Assembly: GCA_002392505.1 (NCBI GenBank)
Contig: DGHD01000024.1
Coordinates: 1-48,020, forward strand
Source: Christensenella sp. UBA3857
Lineage (GTDB): Bacteria; Bacillota; Clostridia; Christensenellales; CAG-138
Length of the DNA stretch: 48,020 nucleotides
Reading direction: 5' to 3'
Shown here: one piece after another, positions 35,422 to 43,016 of the stretch
Numbering within the stretch: the stretch's first letter is position 1
Layout: every line of letters begins with the position of its first letter
Notes under the pieces: generated by a model
Database searches by the model: none
What the model saw: only the letters and a program-made list of their open reading frames with translations
What the model was told of the DNA's origin: nothing
Position numbers and translations under genes: made by a program

Positions 35422-35648
35422 CCCTCATCAGTCAGCTAAAGCTGACAGTTTTTGCCGGGGCGGACCTTGCCGCCCGTTCTCCGTCTCCCCGACCATTCAC
35501 AGGATGGTCGGGATCGCCTTCGGCGACCGACTCCGAACACACCCGAGGGGGGAAGCCTTTTGGTTGGTCGCATGCCGACCATCCTGCCTTCCCCAGGGGG
35601 AAGGGGGACCGGAGCCGCAAGGCGAGGGTGGATGAGGGATGTTTCCGA
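35422..35648. repeat. Interspersed intergenic repeat, complete copy (CCCTCATC...GATGAGGG)
   Basis: About 227 bp bounded by CCCTCATC and GATGAGGG, an inverted terminal repeat. The copy at 47817-48020 is highly similar over its first 145 bp and shares the end region. Internal hairpins include GTCAGC/GCTGAC (GTCGGC/GCCGAC in the other copy, a compensatory change), GGGCGG/CCGCCC, CCGACCAT/ATGGTCGG and CTTCCCC/GGGGAAG. No ORF is conserved, so it resembles a non-autonomous element or REP-type repeat. Confidence 0.8.
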
Positions 35649-35958
35649 TCAGCGTGGGCTTCCCAACTCCGTAACACTACTGTTACAACGTGCACAAATA
35701 CTGGGAATTGTCTCGCGGGAGCGGTTCCTCGGACTTGCGTGATCGTGGTTCCCCCCTCGCCGGTCGCAGACGCTCCCGGCGGGGCGCTCGCTAAAATCGT
35801 AACACTGTTACGATTTTTAACGCTCTCGCTATCGCGCCGCGGCTTGCCGAGAAAAGCATAAGCTTTCATAGCGAAATGTTTTTCTCGATAAGCAAAACCA
35901 AAGGTTTTGCGTTGCTCGCATTTGCTCGCTTGGCGTGCGTCCTAAAATCTATCGCGCT
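35649..35958. other. Non-coding region with hairpins and decayed repeat blocks
   Basis: No credible gene. It holds two hairpins sharing the same core, GTAACA/TGTTAC at 35681/35691 and a longer AAAATCGTAA/TTACGATTTT at 35793/35808. GCAAAACC/GGTTTTGC lies near 35893. Two blocks (TCTCGCGGGAGCGGTTCCTCG at 35711 is one base over the display limit, so only its core GCGGGAGCGGTTCCTCG is given; GCTCGCATTTGCTCGCTTGG near 35915) match, inverted, the region at 21640-21690. Confidence 0.5.
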
Positions 35959-36969
35959 TTACTTCTCCATCCAATCCTTCGGAATGAACAGCCGCTTGTA
36001 ATCGTCCACGGCGTAGCGGTCGGTCATGCAGGCGATATGATCGGCGACGACGCGCTCATAGCCGTCGGTCTCGACGTTCTTGACGAACTCCGCCGGCATA
36101 TCGTCGATATGGTCGAGGTAATAGTAGTAGAGTTCGCGGAGTATGCCCTCCGCCTTGCCCTCCTCCGCCTTGGCGACCCTGTTGTGGTAAAGGTTCTCGA
36201 AGAGGAAATCGCGCAGCTTATTGAACTCCCGCCACATACCGTCGCCCATGCGGACGAAGGGCTGATCCTTCGACTCGTTCAGCACGTTCACGATAAGATT
36301 GTTGATCCTCTCCCCATGGGAGGCGCCGATCAGCCTGCGGCAGGAATCGGGCAGCATGTCCTCCGACAAAATGCCGGCGCGCTCCGCATCGTCGATATCG
36401 TGATTGATGTACGCGATGCGGTCCGAAAGGCTGACGACGCAGCCTTCCAGCGTTGCGGGCTTCCCGCGGGAGGTGTGGTTGAGTATGCCGTCCCGCACCT
36501 CGAAGGTTAGGTTAAGCCCCTTGCCGTCGTTCTCGAGCTTTTCCACCACGCGCAGGCTCTGCACGTTATGCTCGAATCCTCCGGGGACGAGGTCGTTGAG
36601 CACCTTTTCGCCCGAATGTCCGAACGGCGTATGTCCGAGATCGTGCCCCATGGCGATCGCCTCGGTCAGATCCTCGTTGAGCCTTAACCCGCGCGAGATG
36701 GTGCGCGCGATCTGGCTGACCTCCAGCGTATGCGTAAGGCGCGTCCTGTAATGGTCTCCGACGGGCGAAAGGAACACCTGCGTCTTGTGTTTGAGCCGGC
36801 GGAAGCTCTTGCAGTGCAGTATCCTGTCGCGGTCGCGTATGAAGTCGGTCCTCACCGGGCAGGGCGCGATTGGGCGCTCCCTCCCCTTCGTCTCCGCGCT
36901 CTTCGCGGCGTAAGGGGAAAGCGTCTCATACTCCCTTTGTTCTATCATTCTGCGGAAGCTGTCGTCCAT
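35959..36969 (-). CDS. dgt: Deoxyguanosinetriphosphate triphosphohydrolase-like HD protein
   Basis: A 336-residue HD-domain dNTPase. The N-terminus has FRRLKHKTQVFLSPVGDHYRTRLTHTLEVSQIA, with the first metal histidine, and the HD motif is in AIAMGHDLGHTPFGHSGE near residue 105, with a later LSDRIAYINHDIDD supplying the final aspartate. It splits dGTP (or other dNTPs in related members) into nucleoside and triphosphate. In Clostridia this short form often stands near dnaG and rpoD, which are not in the window. The SpoVB-like gene ends 9 bp upstream, so the two are probably co-transcribed. Confidence 0.93.
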   Translation of the reverse strand: MDDSFRRMIEQREYETLSPYAAKSAETKGRERPIAPCPVRTDFIRDRDRILHCKSFRRLKHKTQVFLSPVGDHYRTRLTHTLEVSQIARTISRGLRLNEDLTEAIAMGHDLGHTPFGHSGEKVLNDLVPGGFEHNVQSLRVVEKLENDGKGLNLTFEVRDGILNHTSRGKPATLEGCVVSLSDRIAYINHDIDDAERAGILSEDMLPDSCRRLIGASHGERINNLIVNVLNESKDQPFVRMGDGMWREFNKLRDFLFENLYHNRVAKAEEGKAEGILRELYYYYLDHIDDMPAEFVKNVETDGYERVVADHIACMTDRYAVDDYKRLFIPKDWMEK

Positions 36970-36978
36970 ATCAAACCC

Positions 36979-38700
36979 TTATTTCATCTTTACGCGGAAT
37001 ATTTTGGCAAGCTTGCCCGAGGCGGGCATATAGCTCAGATCGTCCTTGTTGAACGCGCGCAGCACCCAAAGCCCCGCGACGTAAACGACCACGCCTATCA
37101 CGACTGAGCCGAGCGTCGCGGCGGTAGGATGACCGAGCTTGTAGATAAGATTATACGAGAGGAACACCAGCACGCCCATTACCGCGGAGGCGATGAGCGG
37201 CTTTGCGAACACGTCGAAATAATTGAGGCGGATATCCGCATGCCCGAGCATATAGATAAGGTCGCCCGTGCCCGCAACAAGGTAGCAGAGCACCGTCGAT
37301 ATCGCCGCGCCGAGCACGCCGAGACCGGTAAACCGCATCAGGAACAGCATGGAGAGCACCTTCAGCACGCCGCCCGCAATGAGGAAATAGACGGGGACCT
37401 GCTGTTTGCCCATGCCCTGTATAATGCCGGTAAGCGTCTGCACCATGGAGAGGAACAGCACGCCTATCGCGGATATCTGCATTATGCCGCCCGCAAGGGT
37501 ATAAAGCGTTACCTCGCTGCCGGGCCGCATATTGATTATCTGCGGAAGGAAGCCCGAGATGACGTACTTCCCGTGCTCGCCCACGCTCCCGCCGACGGCG
37601 CTGTATAGCATCGCCATAATGGGCGCGCCGAGTATGAACAGACCCACCGCGCAGGGAGCGCCGATTATCATGGCGAGCTTCGTGCCGGTCGTGCCTATCC
37701 TTCGCATGCCGCGCCTGTCCCTTGCAGCGCGCATAGGCGCTATCGCCGGGACGAGGCTCATCGAAAGGGCGAGCGTGAGCACGGCGGGCATATTGATGAG
37801 CGGCGTAACGTACGAACGCAGCGCAACGTAGCCGCGCTCCGCCATTTTGGGAACGAGATCCGCTTCAAAGCCGAGCGAGGCGTACCTTATCTGCAGAAGT
37901 CGCTTAATGAAAACCGCGTCCGCCATGCCGGTTATGGGCATTATGGAGGCGCCGATCGTGATGGGAATGGCGATAGCAAGCAGGCTCATGCCAAGCTCCT
38001 TAAAGCCGGACGCCTTTTTCAGGGGAACGTTGTCAAGCTGCGCCTCGGGGAATCTCGAGCCGCTGATCCTGTAAACGATGAATATGACGACGAGCGCCAG
38101 AAGCTCCGAAATGCTTATGCCGATGAGCGTGCCCATCGCCCAGAGCTCCGGTCTGTCGGGGAACATCTTAACGAAGAGGAACGCGAGCGTATAGCTTGCC
38201 GCAAGCTTGCCCACCTGCTCCGTTATCTGCGAAAGCGCGGTGCCTGTCATCCTCTGGAGCCCCTGCAGATACCCGCGGTAAGTGCACATGATGGAAACGA
38301 TGAGCAGCGCCGGAGCGAGCGCCATGAGCGCGTACTGCGCGCCGGGACGGTCGGAGATCTTCGCGATGAGCGGCGAAGCGGCGAAGAGCAACACCATCGT
38401 CGTCACGCCGATCGCCGCAAGGAGTATCATCGCCGTCCTGAAAACCGCCTTCGCGCCCTTGCGGTCGCCTATCGCGGCCCTTTCGGAAACGAGCCTCGAT
38501 ATCGCCGTCGGGAACCCGGCCGATGAGATAACGAGAAGTCCCGAATAAAACGGATACGCCGTCTCATAAAACCTCATTCCGTCCTCACCGAGTATGTTGG
38601 TTAGCGGTATGCGGTAGAAAGCGCCGATTATCTTGACTATCAGACCGGCGGCGCCGAGTATCGCCGCGCCTTTTATAAACGATCTTTTATTCTTTTCCAT
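36979..38700 (-). CDS. spoVB: SpoVB-like polysaccharide/lipid flippase (MVF/MATE superfamily)
   Basis: A 573-residue polytopic protein with about 14 hydrophobic segments. The N-terminus (SFIKGAAILGAAGLIVKIIGAFYRIPLTNILG), RLVSERAAIG, CTYRGYLQGLQRM and SMVQTLTGIIQGMGKQ are characteristic of the SpoVB/MurJ-like group that flips lipid-linked cell wall or cortex precursors. In spore formers SpoVB is needed for spore cortex. Several SpoVB-like paralogs occur per clostridial genome, so the spore role is likely but not certain. Confidence 0.85.
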   Translation of the reverse strand: MEKNKRSFIKGAAILGAAGLIVKIIGAFYRIPLTNILGEDGMRFYETAYPFYSGLLVISSAGFPTAISRLVSERAAIGDRKGAKAVFRTAMILLAAIGVTTMVLLFAASPLIAKISDRPGAQYALMALAPALLIVSIMCTYRGYLQGLQRMTGTALSQITEQVGKLAASYTLAFLFVKMFPDRPELWAMGTLIGISISELLALVVIFIVYRISGSRFPEAQLDNVPLKKASGFKELGMSLLAIAIPITIGASIMPITGMADAVFIKRLLQIRYASLGFEADLVPKMAERGYVALRSYVTPLINMPAVLTLALSMSLVPAIAPMRAARDRRGMRRIGTTGTKLAMIIGAPCAVGLFILGAPIMAMLYSAVGGSVGEHGKYVISGFLPQIINMRPGSEVTLYTLAGGIMQISAIGVLFLSMVQTLTGIIQGMGKQQVPVYFLIAGGVLKVLSMLFLMRFTGLGVLGAAISTVLCYLVAGTGDLIYMLGHADIRLNYFDVFAKPLIASAVMGVLVFLSYNLIYKLGHPTAATLGSVVIGVVVYVAGLWVLRAFNKDDLSYMPASGKLAKIFRVKMK

Positions 38701-38826
38701 TGGGTTCTCCGTTCAAGCTGCATTGATTCAACTTATATTATAACTCATACTGTCAAATTATGCACGCTTTTTTTATTCGGCGTTCTCTCCCGCCCGGGAT
38801 ACGGCTTAATATATTGATTTTACCTG

Positions 38827-38856
38827 TTGCGTTATGCTTTTTCCAAATGGTATAAT
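38827..38856 (+). promoter_or_regulatory. SigA-type promoter of the dockerin protein at 38.9 kb
   Basis: TTGCGT (38827-38832), 18-bp spacer ending TGG (extended -10), TATAAT (38851-38856), 30 bp before the start codon. Confidence 0.65.
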
Positions 38857-38886
38857 CAATCATACCGCTTTGAAAGGACAACTACC

Positions 38887-39912
38887 ATGAAAAAAACTCT
38901 CGCGCTGATCCTTGCTTTGATCCTCGTTTCCCTGCCGTTCACGGCGTTCGCCTCCCCCGCTCCCTTTGAAGAGGAAGCCCCCGTTCGCTTCGGCGGCTAC
39001 GTTATGGGCGATTTCTACGGTCCCAACACAAACTCCTGGGTCGGTTTCGATTCCTCCGATCCCTCTTCGATAGACGTTTACGATTCGCTCATTTCCACCT
39101 ATGCCGCCGCGTATCACGACGGCTTCGTCTACGGCTACATTTACGGCTTTGACTCCGACGGCGTCCTTCACGACGAATTCTACCGCGCAAACACAAAGAA
39201 TTACGGGGTCGAGTTCATCGAGGGCGCTTCCTCCGGCGGGGAATTCGTCTACGGCATGGCATTTAACCCCGTCGACGGGAAGATGTACGCCCTCTGCGAC
39301 GAGGATCATCCCTATCTGGCCGAGGTCGATCTTGAGACCGGCGTACTGACCCGCAGGGTCGATATCGCGCTCGGCACGCTCCTCGGCGTACAGACGCTTG
39401 CGATAGACGGCAGCGGCGAATTCTACGCGCTCACCTTCTCCGCCGTCAGCTCCAAGCTGATGAAGATCAACATGACGAGCGGAGCGCTCACACCCGTGCT
39501 CGACACCGGCATGCCCTGCTTCTACGGGCAGTCGATGACCTGGGACCCCGTGACGGACGCCATCTACTGGGCGCACGTGAACGAGCCCTCGAGCTTAACC
39601 AACGGGCTTTACAGGATCGATATCGCCGCGGGCAGCGTAACGTACCTCGGCATGATCGGTTCGGGGCTTGAGATAATGGGCCTTCACACCGTCACGGACG
39701 CCGATCCCGTTTCGTTCATAAAGGGCGACGTCAACCTGGACGGCTCAGTCGATTCCGCCGACGCGCTCCTTGCGCTGCGTCATTCCATGGGCATCGAGCT
39801 GCTTGAAGGCGCCGGTCTCGCCGCCGGCGACGTGAACGAGGACGGCTCCGTCGACTCCGCCGACGCGCTGATGATACTGAGGTTCGCGCTCGGTATCATA
39901 AATGAACTGTGA
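38887..39912 (+). CDS. Secreted dockerin protein with propeller-like repeats
   Basis: A 341-residue exported protein starting at MKKTLALILALILVSLPFTAFA (signal peptide), behind AAAGGA. The middle (residues about 40-270) has repeated beta-strand patterns such as YGMAFNPVDGKMYALCDED, LAIDGSGEFYALTF and MTWDPVTDAIYWA, suggesting a beta-propeller. The C-terminus is a type I dockerin with two calcium loops (GDVNLDGSVDSADALLALRH and GDVNEDGSVDSADALMILRF). No catalytic signature was seen. It would attach to a cohesin-bearing scaffold outside the cell; binding rather than catalysis is the safer guess. Confidence 0.85.
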   Translation: MKKTLALILALILVSLPFTAFASPAPFEEEAPVRFGGYVMGDFYGPNTNSWVGFDSSDPSSIDVYDSLISTYAAAYHDGFVYGYIYGFDSDGVLHDEFYRANTKNYGVEFIEGASSGGEFVYGMAFNPVDGKMYALCDEDHPYLAEVDLETGVLTRRVDIALGTLLGVQTLAIDGSGEFYALTFSAVSSKLMKINMTSGALTPVLDTGMPCFYGQSMTWDPVTDAIYWAHVNEPSSLTNGLYRIDIAAGSVTYLGMIGSGLEIMGLHTVTDADPVSFIKGDVNLDGSVDSADALLALRHSMGIELLEGAGLAAGDVNEDGSVDSADALMILRFALGIINEL

Positions 39913-39928
39913 AGAAAAAAGAATAAGG

Positions 39929-39960
39929 AAAAAGCTGTCTGAAAAGACAGCTTTTTATTA
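39929..39960 (+). terminator. Intrinsic terminator of the dockerin protein
   Basis: AAAAAGCTGTCT (39929-39940) pairs with AGACAGCTTTTT (39945-39956) around GAAA, then ATTATTT. Confidence 0.9.
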
Positions 39961-40015
39961 TTTGCAGAGTCCGCGCCGATCTTTCCTTTAAGTCAGCAGA
40001 GCGCGGAGAACGGGC

Positions 40016-40027
40016 GGTGGATGAGGG
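40016..40027. repeat. Solitary right end of the interspersed repeat
   Basis: GGTGGATGAGGG, preceded by GAACGGGC, is the terminal sequence of the 227-bp repeat family without its body. It is probably a deletion remnant between the dockerin gene and glsA. Confidence 0.55.
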
Positions 40028-40051
40028 TTAATTCCCAATGCTGATTGCCGA

Positions 40052-40999
40052 TCAATTATAATCAAACACGTGCAGTCTCAGCTTCTCGGAGATATGCACC
40101 ATTGCCTTGACGCCGCCGCTGCTGTTGCCGAACGCGTCGAGCGCGGGACCGTAGAAACCTATGCCCATAGGGCCGCGCGCGGCGCAGACTATGCCGCCGC
40201 CGACGCCGCTCTTGCCCGGCACGCCGGCGTTCATGCCGAATTTGCCGGAATAATCGTACATTCCGCAGGTGAACATGATGATCTTGAGCGTCCTCACGTC
40301 CTCCTCCTTTATGAGCCTTTCGCCCGTGAAGGGGTCCACTCCGTTATTCGCAATGACAAGCCCCAACCCCGCGAGCGACTTTGCGTTGACGGAGAGCGAG
40401 CACATCCTGAAATACAGGTCGAGCGTCTTCTCCGGATCGCCCATGAGGACTCCCTTGCTCTTCAAAAGATAGGCTATCGCGCGGTTCCTGTCGCCGGTCT
40501 CAAACTCGGAGTGATAAACGGACTCGTCGAGATCTATCGCCGGATCCATGCAGAGGGCGCGCGTTTCGTCCAAAAGCTCGTCATAGCCCACCTTGTTCAC
40601 GAGCAGGCTCACAAGCTCTATCGCGCCGGCGTTTATCATCGGATTGTACGGGCGGCTGCTCGCAAGGTCGAGCTTGAGTATCGAGTTGAACGAATCGCCG
40701 GAGGGCTCCATCATGACGTGGGAGAACGTCTCCTTGAAGCCGAAAAGCTTCAGCGACTCCGCAAGTATTATGACCTTGCAGACGGATTGGATGGAAAAGC
40801 GCTCCAGGCAGTCGCCGAACGCGAGCGAATACCCGTCGTCCGTCATCATGTACATGCCGAACGCCTTCGGATCCGCCTTTTTAAGCTCGGGGATATAGCT
40901 TGCCACCGTCCCGCGGGAAGCGGAGCTTAAGCCGATCTCGTACGCCTCCCGGAAAACGCGCTCAACGAAAGCGCGGTCGGTCAAGAGTTCGTTTTTCAT
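40052..40999 (-). CDS. glsA: Glutaminase
   Basis: A 315-residue serine-dependent beta-lactamase-like glutaminase. The nucleophile/lysine pair is in FSIQSVCKVIILAESL near residue 70, followed by NPMINAGAIELVSLL near 120 and GKSGVGGGIVCAARG near 265. It deamidates glutamine to glutamate and ammonia. I chose ATG 40999 for its family-typical length, but its RBS is weak. A TTG at 41026 preceded by AAAGGA would add nine residues and is a real alternative. A GCCTTTG/CAAAGGC hairpin overlaps that region and could occlude the site. Confidence 0.92.
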   Translation of the reverse strand: MKNELLTDRAFVERVFREAYEIGLSSASRGTVASYIPELKKADPKAFGMYMMTDDGYSLAFGDCLERFSIQSVCKVIILAESLKLFGFKETFSHVMMEPSGDSFNSILKLDLASSRPYNPMINAGAIELVSLLVNKVGYDELLDETRALCMDPAIDLDESVYHSEFETGDRNRAIAYLLKSKGVLMGDPEKTLDLYFRMCSLSVNAKSLAGLGLVIANNGVDPFTGERLIKEEDVRTLKIIMFTCGMYDYSGKFGMNAGVPGKSGVGGGIVCAARGPMGIGFYGPALDAFGNSSGGVKAMVHISEKLRLHVFDYN

Positions 41000-41048
41000 A
41001 CTGAGCCACGCGCCTTTGCCGGGCAAAGGCGTCCTTTCGGTTGGATTA

Positions 41049-41654
41049 TCAAAGAATAACGATTTCCGTTTCAGCTATTGCCGCGGTCACGGCGGCGAAC
41101 GAAAAGCCGGAGTCCGATACCGCGCGTACAAAGCCGCTCAAAACGCCGCGGCGGAAGACGGCGCCGTCCTTCTCATACACACGGTCGAGCCCCCCCCAAA
41201 CGCCGTCTCCGGTCATTTTGAGGAACGCCTCCTTTATTACGAAACGATCGATAAGGTACTTTTCGCCGCCGGGCTTTTCAAATCCGGCAAGCTCCCTCGG
41301 GCAGAGGACGCGCTGAGCCGCCTTCGGCGATACGGCGCGGTATTCCTCGATATCGACGCCAACGGGCGCAACGGAGAACGCCGCCGCGGCGAATCTGCCG
41401 GAATGTGCGAGCGATATGAAACCGCCGCCGATGACGGGTCTCCCCTTTTCGTCGTATGAATACAAGGGCGCCCCGAGCTTTTCGCCGAAGAGCGCATACG
41501 AAAGCGCAAGCTCCGCAGCAAGGCTTTGGAGCCTCCTTGCGGAATCGGCGATCGACCGCGCCTTAATAAGCCGCGCCTCGGAACAGAACAGCTCGGGCTT
41601 TTCAAGAAGCGCACCGCAGTTCTCCGTATTCACAATTACAGCCCTAAGCTTCAT
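41049..41654 (-). CDS. Sfp-type 4'-phosphopantetheinyl transferase
   Basis: A 201-residue protein with both PPTase signatures: PVGVDIEEYRAV (Mg-binding Asp-x-Glu) near residue 98 and FVIKEAFLKMTGDGV (the W/F-x-x-KEA motif) near 142. It transfers 4'-phosphopantetheine from CoA to the serine of acyl or peptidyl carrier proteins. Length fits the AcpT/Sfp-like group. The start at 41654 lies about where transcription should begin from the promoter at 41662-41690, so the mRNA may be leaderless; the frame is also open to 41723. No carrier protein or PKS/NRPS gene is nearby. Confidence 0.88.
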   Translation of the reverse strand: MKLRAVIVNTENCGALLEKPELFCSEARLIKARSIADSARRLQSLAAELALSYALFGEKLGAPLYSYDEKGRPVIGGGFISLAHSGRFAAAAFSVAPVGVDIEEYRAVSPKAAQRVLCPRELAGFEKPGGEKYLIDRFVIKEAFLKMTGDGVWGGLDRVYEKDGAVFRRGVLSGFVRAVSDSGFSFAAVTAAIAETEIVIL

Positions 41655-41661
41655 ATAAAGA

Positions 41662-41690
41662 ATTGTAACCTTTGAAATCGAGTCCGTCAA
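41662..41690 (-). promoter_or_regulatory. SigA-type promoter abutting the PPTase start codon
   Basis: Minus strand TTGACG (41685-41690), 17-bp spacer, TACAAT (41662-41667). The -10 ends 8 bp before the ATG at 41654. Confidence 0.6.
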
Positions 41691-41712
41691 TACGCTTTTT
41701 ATAAATTCGTGC

Positions 41713-41741
41713 TTGACAATCATCTTCCACAGTGCTATAAT
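41713..41741 (+). promoter_or_regulatory. Consensus SigA promoter of tRNA-Trp
   Basis: TTGACA (41713-41718), 17-bp spacer, TATAAT (41736-41741), both exact, 17 bp before the tRNA 5' end. Confidence 0.9.
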
Positions 41742-41758
41742 CCCTTTCGTCGACCAAT

Positions 41759-41832
41759 AGGGGCATGATGTAATGGTAACATAGCGGTCTCCAAAACCGT
41801 TCTTCTGAGTTCGAATCTTAGTGCCCCTGCCA
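41759..41832 (+). tRNA. tRNA-Trp (anticodon CCA)
   Basis: Full cloverleaf: acceptor AGGGGCA/TGCCCCT, D-stem ATGT/ACAT, anticodon stem GCGGT/ACCGT with loop CTCCAAA, T-stem CTGAG/CTTAG with loop TTCGAAT, discriminator G (a Trp identity element) and encoded CCA. 74 nt. Confidence 0.96.
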
Positions 41833-41870
41833 ATAATTAAAGGACGCTCATCGGGCGTCCTTTAATTATT
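41833..41870 (+). terminator. Intrinsic terminator of tRNA-Trp
   Basis: ATAATTAAAGGACGC pairs with GCGTCCTTTAATTAT immediately after the CCA, with a TCATCGG loop. Confidence 0.9.
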
Positions 41871-41883
41871 CGATAGAGAAATT

Positions 41884-41985
41884 GATTTGAACTCCCAATT
41901 TGCGAAGCAAATTGCAAGCGCAGCGCCACTCAGGCTGGATCGCACAAAGAAACTCGCTGCGCGGAGTTCTGAATCTTAGTGCCCC
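41884..41985. repeat. tRNA-Trp-derived palindromic unit 1
   Basis: An inverted T-arm-like fragment (GATTTGAACTCC, 41884-41895) is followed by the hairpin CAATTTGC/GCAAATTG (41896/41907), an inverted repeat GCGCAGCG/CGCTGCGC (41918/41955), and then a direct tRNA-Trp 3' fragment (41963-41985) ending GAATCTTAGTGCCCC. The fragment matches the tRNA apart from one inserted base in the T-loop. Non-coding. Confidence 0.7.
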
Positions 41986-42010
41986 GTTTGTTTGCCGGCA
42001 GACCTCGAAT

Positions 42011-42115
42011 GATGAACTCCGAGAATCCGCTCCTGCGGATTCTCTAAGCGTTCCGTCACGCAGGCAGGACGGCACTCAAGCAATTCGGAACGCGGAGTTC
42101 AGAATCTTAGTGCCC
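42011..42115. repeat. tRNA-Trp-derived palindromic unit 2
   Basis: Same design as the preceding unit: inverted fragment GATGAACTCCG (42011-42021), perfect hairpin GAGAATCCGC/GCGGATTCTC (42021/42035), inverted repeat GCGTTCCG/CGGAACGC (42048/42086), direct tRNA-Trp fragment 42094-42115 with one inserted T-loop base. The motif TCTCTAA-CG...CCGTCACGCAG recurs at about 42133, hinting at a decayed third unit. Confidence 0.7.
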
Positions 42116-42171
42116 ACGGCAGCTTGAATTATTCTCTAAACGCCGCCGTCACGCAGCGCTATATAGGCGTC

Positions 42172-42222
42172 GCGCCGCGGCGCATCGAAAAGGCTATCGA
42201 ATGGCACGCAAATCTGATATAG
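42172..42222 (+). pseudogene. 3' remnant of a small ORF (copy A)
   Basis: The frame 42172-42222 reads APRRIEKAIEWHANLI and stops. It matches the C-terminal part of the small ORF copy at 43306-43381 (PRRIEEAIEGHAKLI after correcting a frameshift). No start codon or RBS is left. A terminator hairpin follows, as after copy B. Function unknown. Confidence 0.55.
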
Positions 42223-42238
42223 CTGAAATTGGATATAG

Positions 42239-42269
42239 AAAAGGGAAGCGTACGAGACGCTTCCCTTTT
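42239..42269. terminator. Bidirectional terminator between small-ORF copy A and lipoprotein 1
   Basis: AAAAGGGAAGCGT (42239-42251) pairs with ACGCTTCCCTTTT (42257-42269) around ACGAG; T-tracts exist on both strands. Confidence 0.85.
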
Positions 42270-42311
42270 CCATAACTATTGTTTGTCAAATAATATAGCT
42301 TCTGCCATTAT

Positions 42312-43001
42312 TTATTTGATTTTTACAATATATTGATAGGGGCACAAAGAAATCGGATCTTCTTCAAAAGCTCTGTTTTTTGAAAGATCTTTATTATCGA
42401 ATTGATCGTAAAACCCAAAACGGAACGTGATATTACCAGCGTTTGCAAGTTCATTCGGAACCGCCACATAAATCATAAATGAAGCGGTGATTAGCGGATC
42501 AAGCGTAGAGTACGTTTCTCCATTTTCATTATAAATGAAACAATCATTTGCAGAACACTCGTATTTATAGCCGTCAAGATTATATTCCCCTGCAAAGAAA
42601 TCATAAACAGGAAGTGCCTCGTTAGAGAGGTTTTTTATGGTTCCGAATATAGCAATGAATTGTTTTCCGCTCTCGGGTTGTGGGCCGAAAGTACGTGTTA
42701 CGATACCGCTTTTGATCGACTGACGGATATCGGGTTTAATCTCATAAGAACTGAATTCCATCTCTACAAAAGGTAGCGAGACAGATTGTCCAATACTTAT
42801 CTCCGTTGCCTGAATTGGTTCTTCCGTCGGTTCGGGTGTTGGAGCTTCCGTCGGTTCTGCCGTCGGCTCCTCCGTCGGTTCCGCCGTCGGTGCTTCGGTC
42901 GGCTCCTGCGTTTTTTCGGCGGTCTTTCCTCCGTTGCCGGAACAGGCGGCAAAGGACAACAGCATTACTGCAGCAAGCAGCAGGGACATGAGTTTCTTCA
43001 T
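42312..43001 (-). CDS. Lipoprotein 1 with DUF4352-like domain
   Basis: A 229-residue lipoprotein starting at MKKLMSLLLAAVMLLSFAAC (43001), behind AAGGAGG. After the lipobox cysteine come a Thr/Glu/Pro repeat linker (TEPTEEPTAEPTEAP, residues about 30-62) and a C-terminal domain with SGKQFIAIFGTIKNLSNEAL, FMIYVAVPNELANAG and FRFGFYDQF. This pattern resembles the Ig-like DUF4352 (TRF2-like) extracellular domain. Signal peptide and linker are near-identical to lipoprotein 2 at 43445-44143, but the mature domains are unrelated. Expression is probably controlled by the structured leader at 43017-43192. No partner protein is indicated. Confidence 0.82.
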   Translation of the reverse strand: MKKLMSLLLAAVMLLSFAACSGNGGKTAEKTQEPTEAPTAEPTEEPTAEPTEAPTPEPTEEPIQATEISIGQSVSLPFVEMEFSSYEIKPDIRQSIKSGIVTRTFGPQPESGKQFIAIFGTIKNLSNEALPVYDFFAGEYNLDGYKYECSANDCFIYNENGETYSTLDPLITASFMIYVAVPNELANAGNITFRFGFYDQFDNKDLSKNRAFEEDPISLCPYQYIVKIK

Positions 43002-43016
43002 TGTGGTTTCCTCCTT

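Noticed and set aside
33821..35428. 535-codon minus-strand open frame opposite the M18 aminopeptidase
   Set aside because: Shadow frame of a well-supported gene; low-complexity composition without motifs.
35382..35869. ORFs of 145-159 codons within the interspersed repeat
   Set aside because: Frames lie in opposite strands over the same repeat, are not kept in the second copy, and the composition follows the GC-rich hairpins.
41884..42115. Additional intact tRNA-Trp genes
   Set aside because: Only the T-arm and part of the 3' acceptor strand are present, with an inserted T-loop base and no 5' half.
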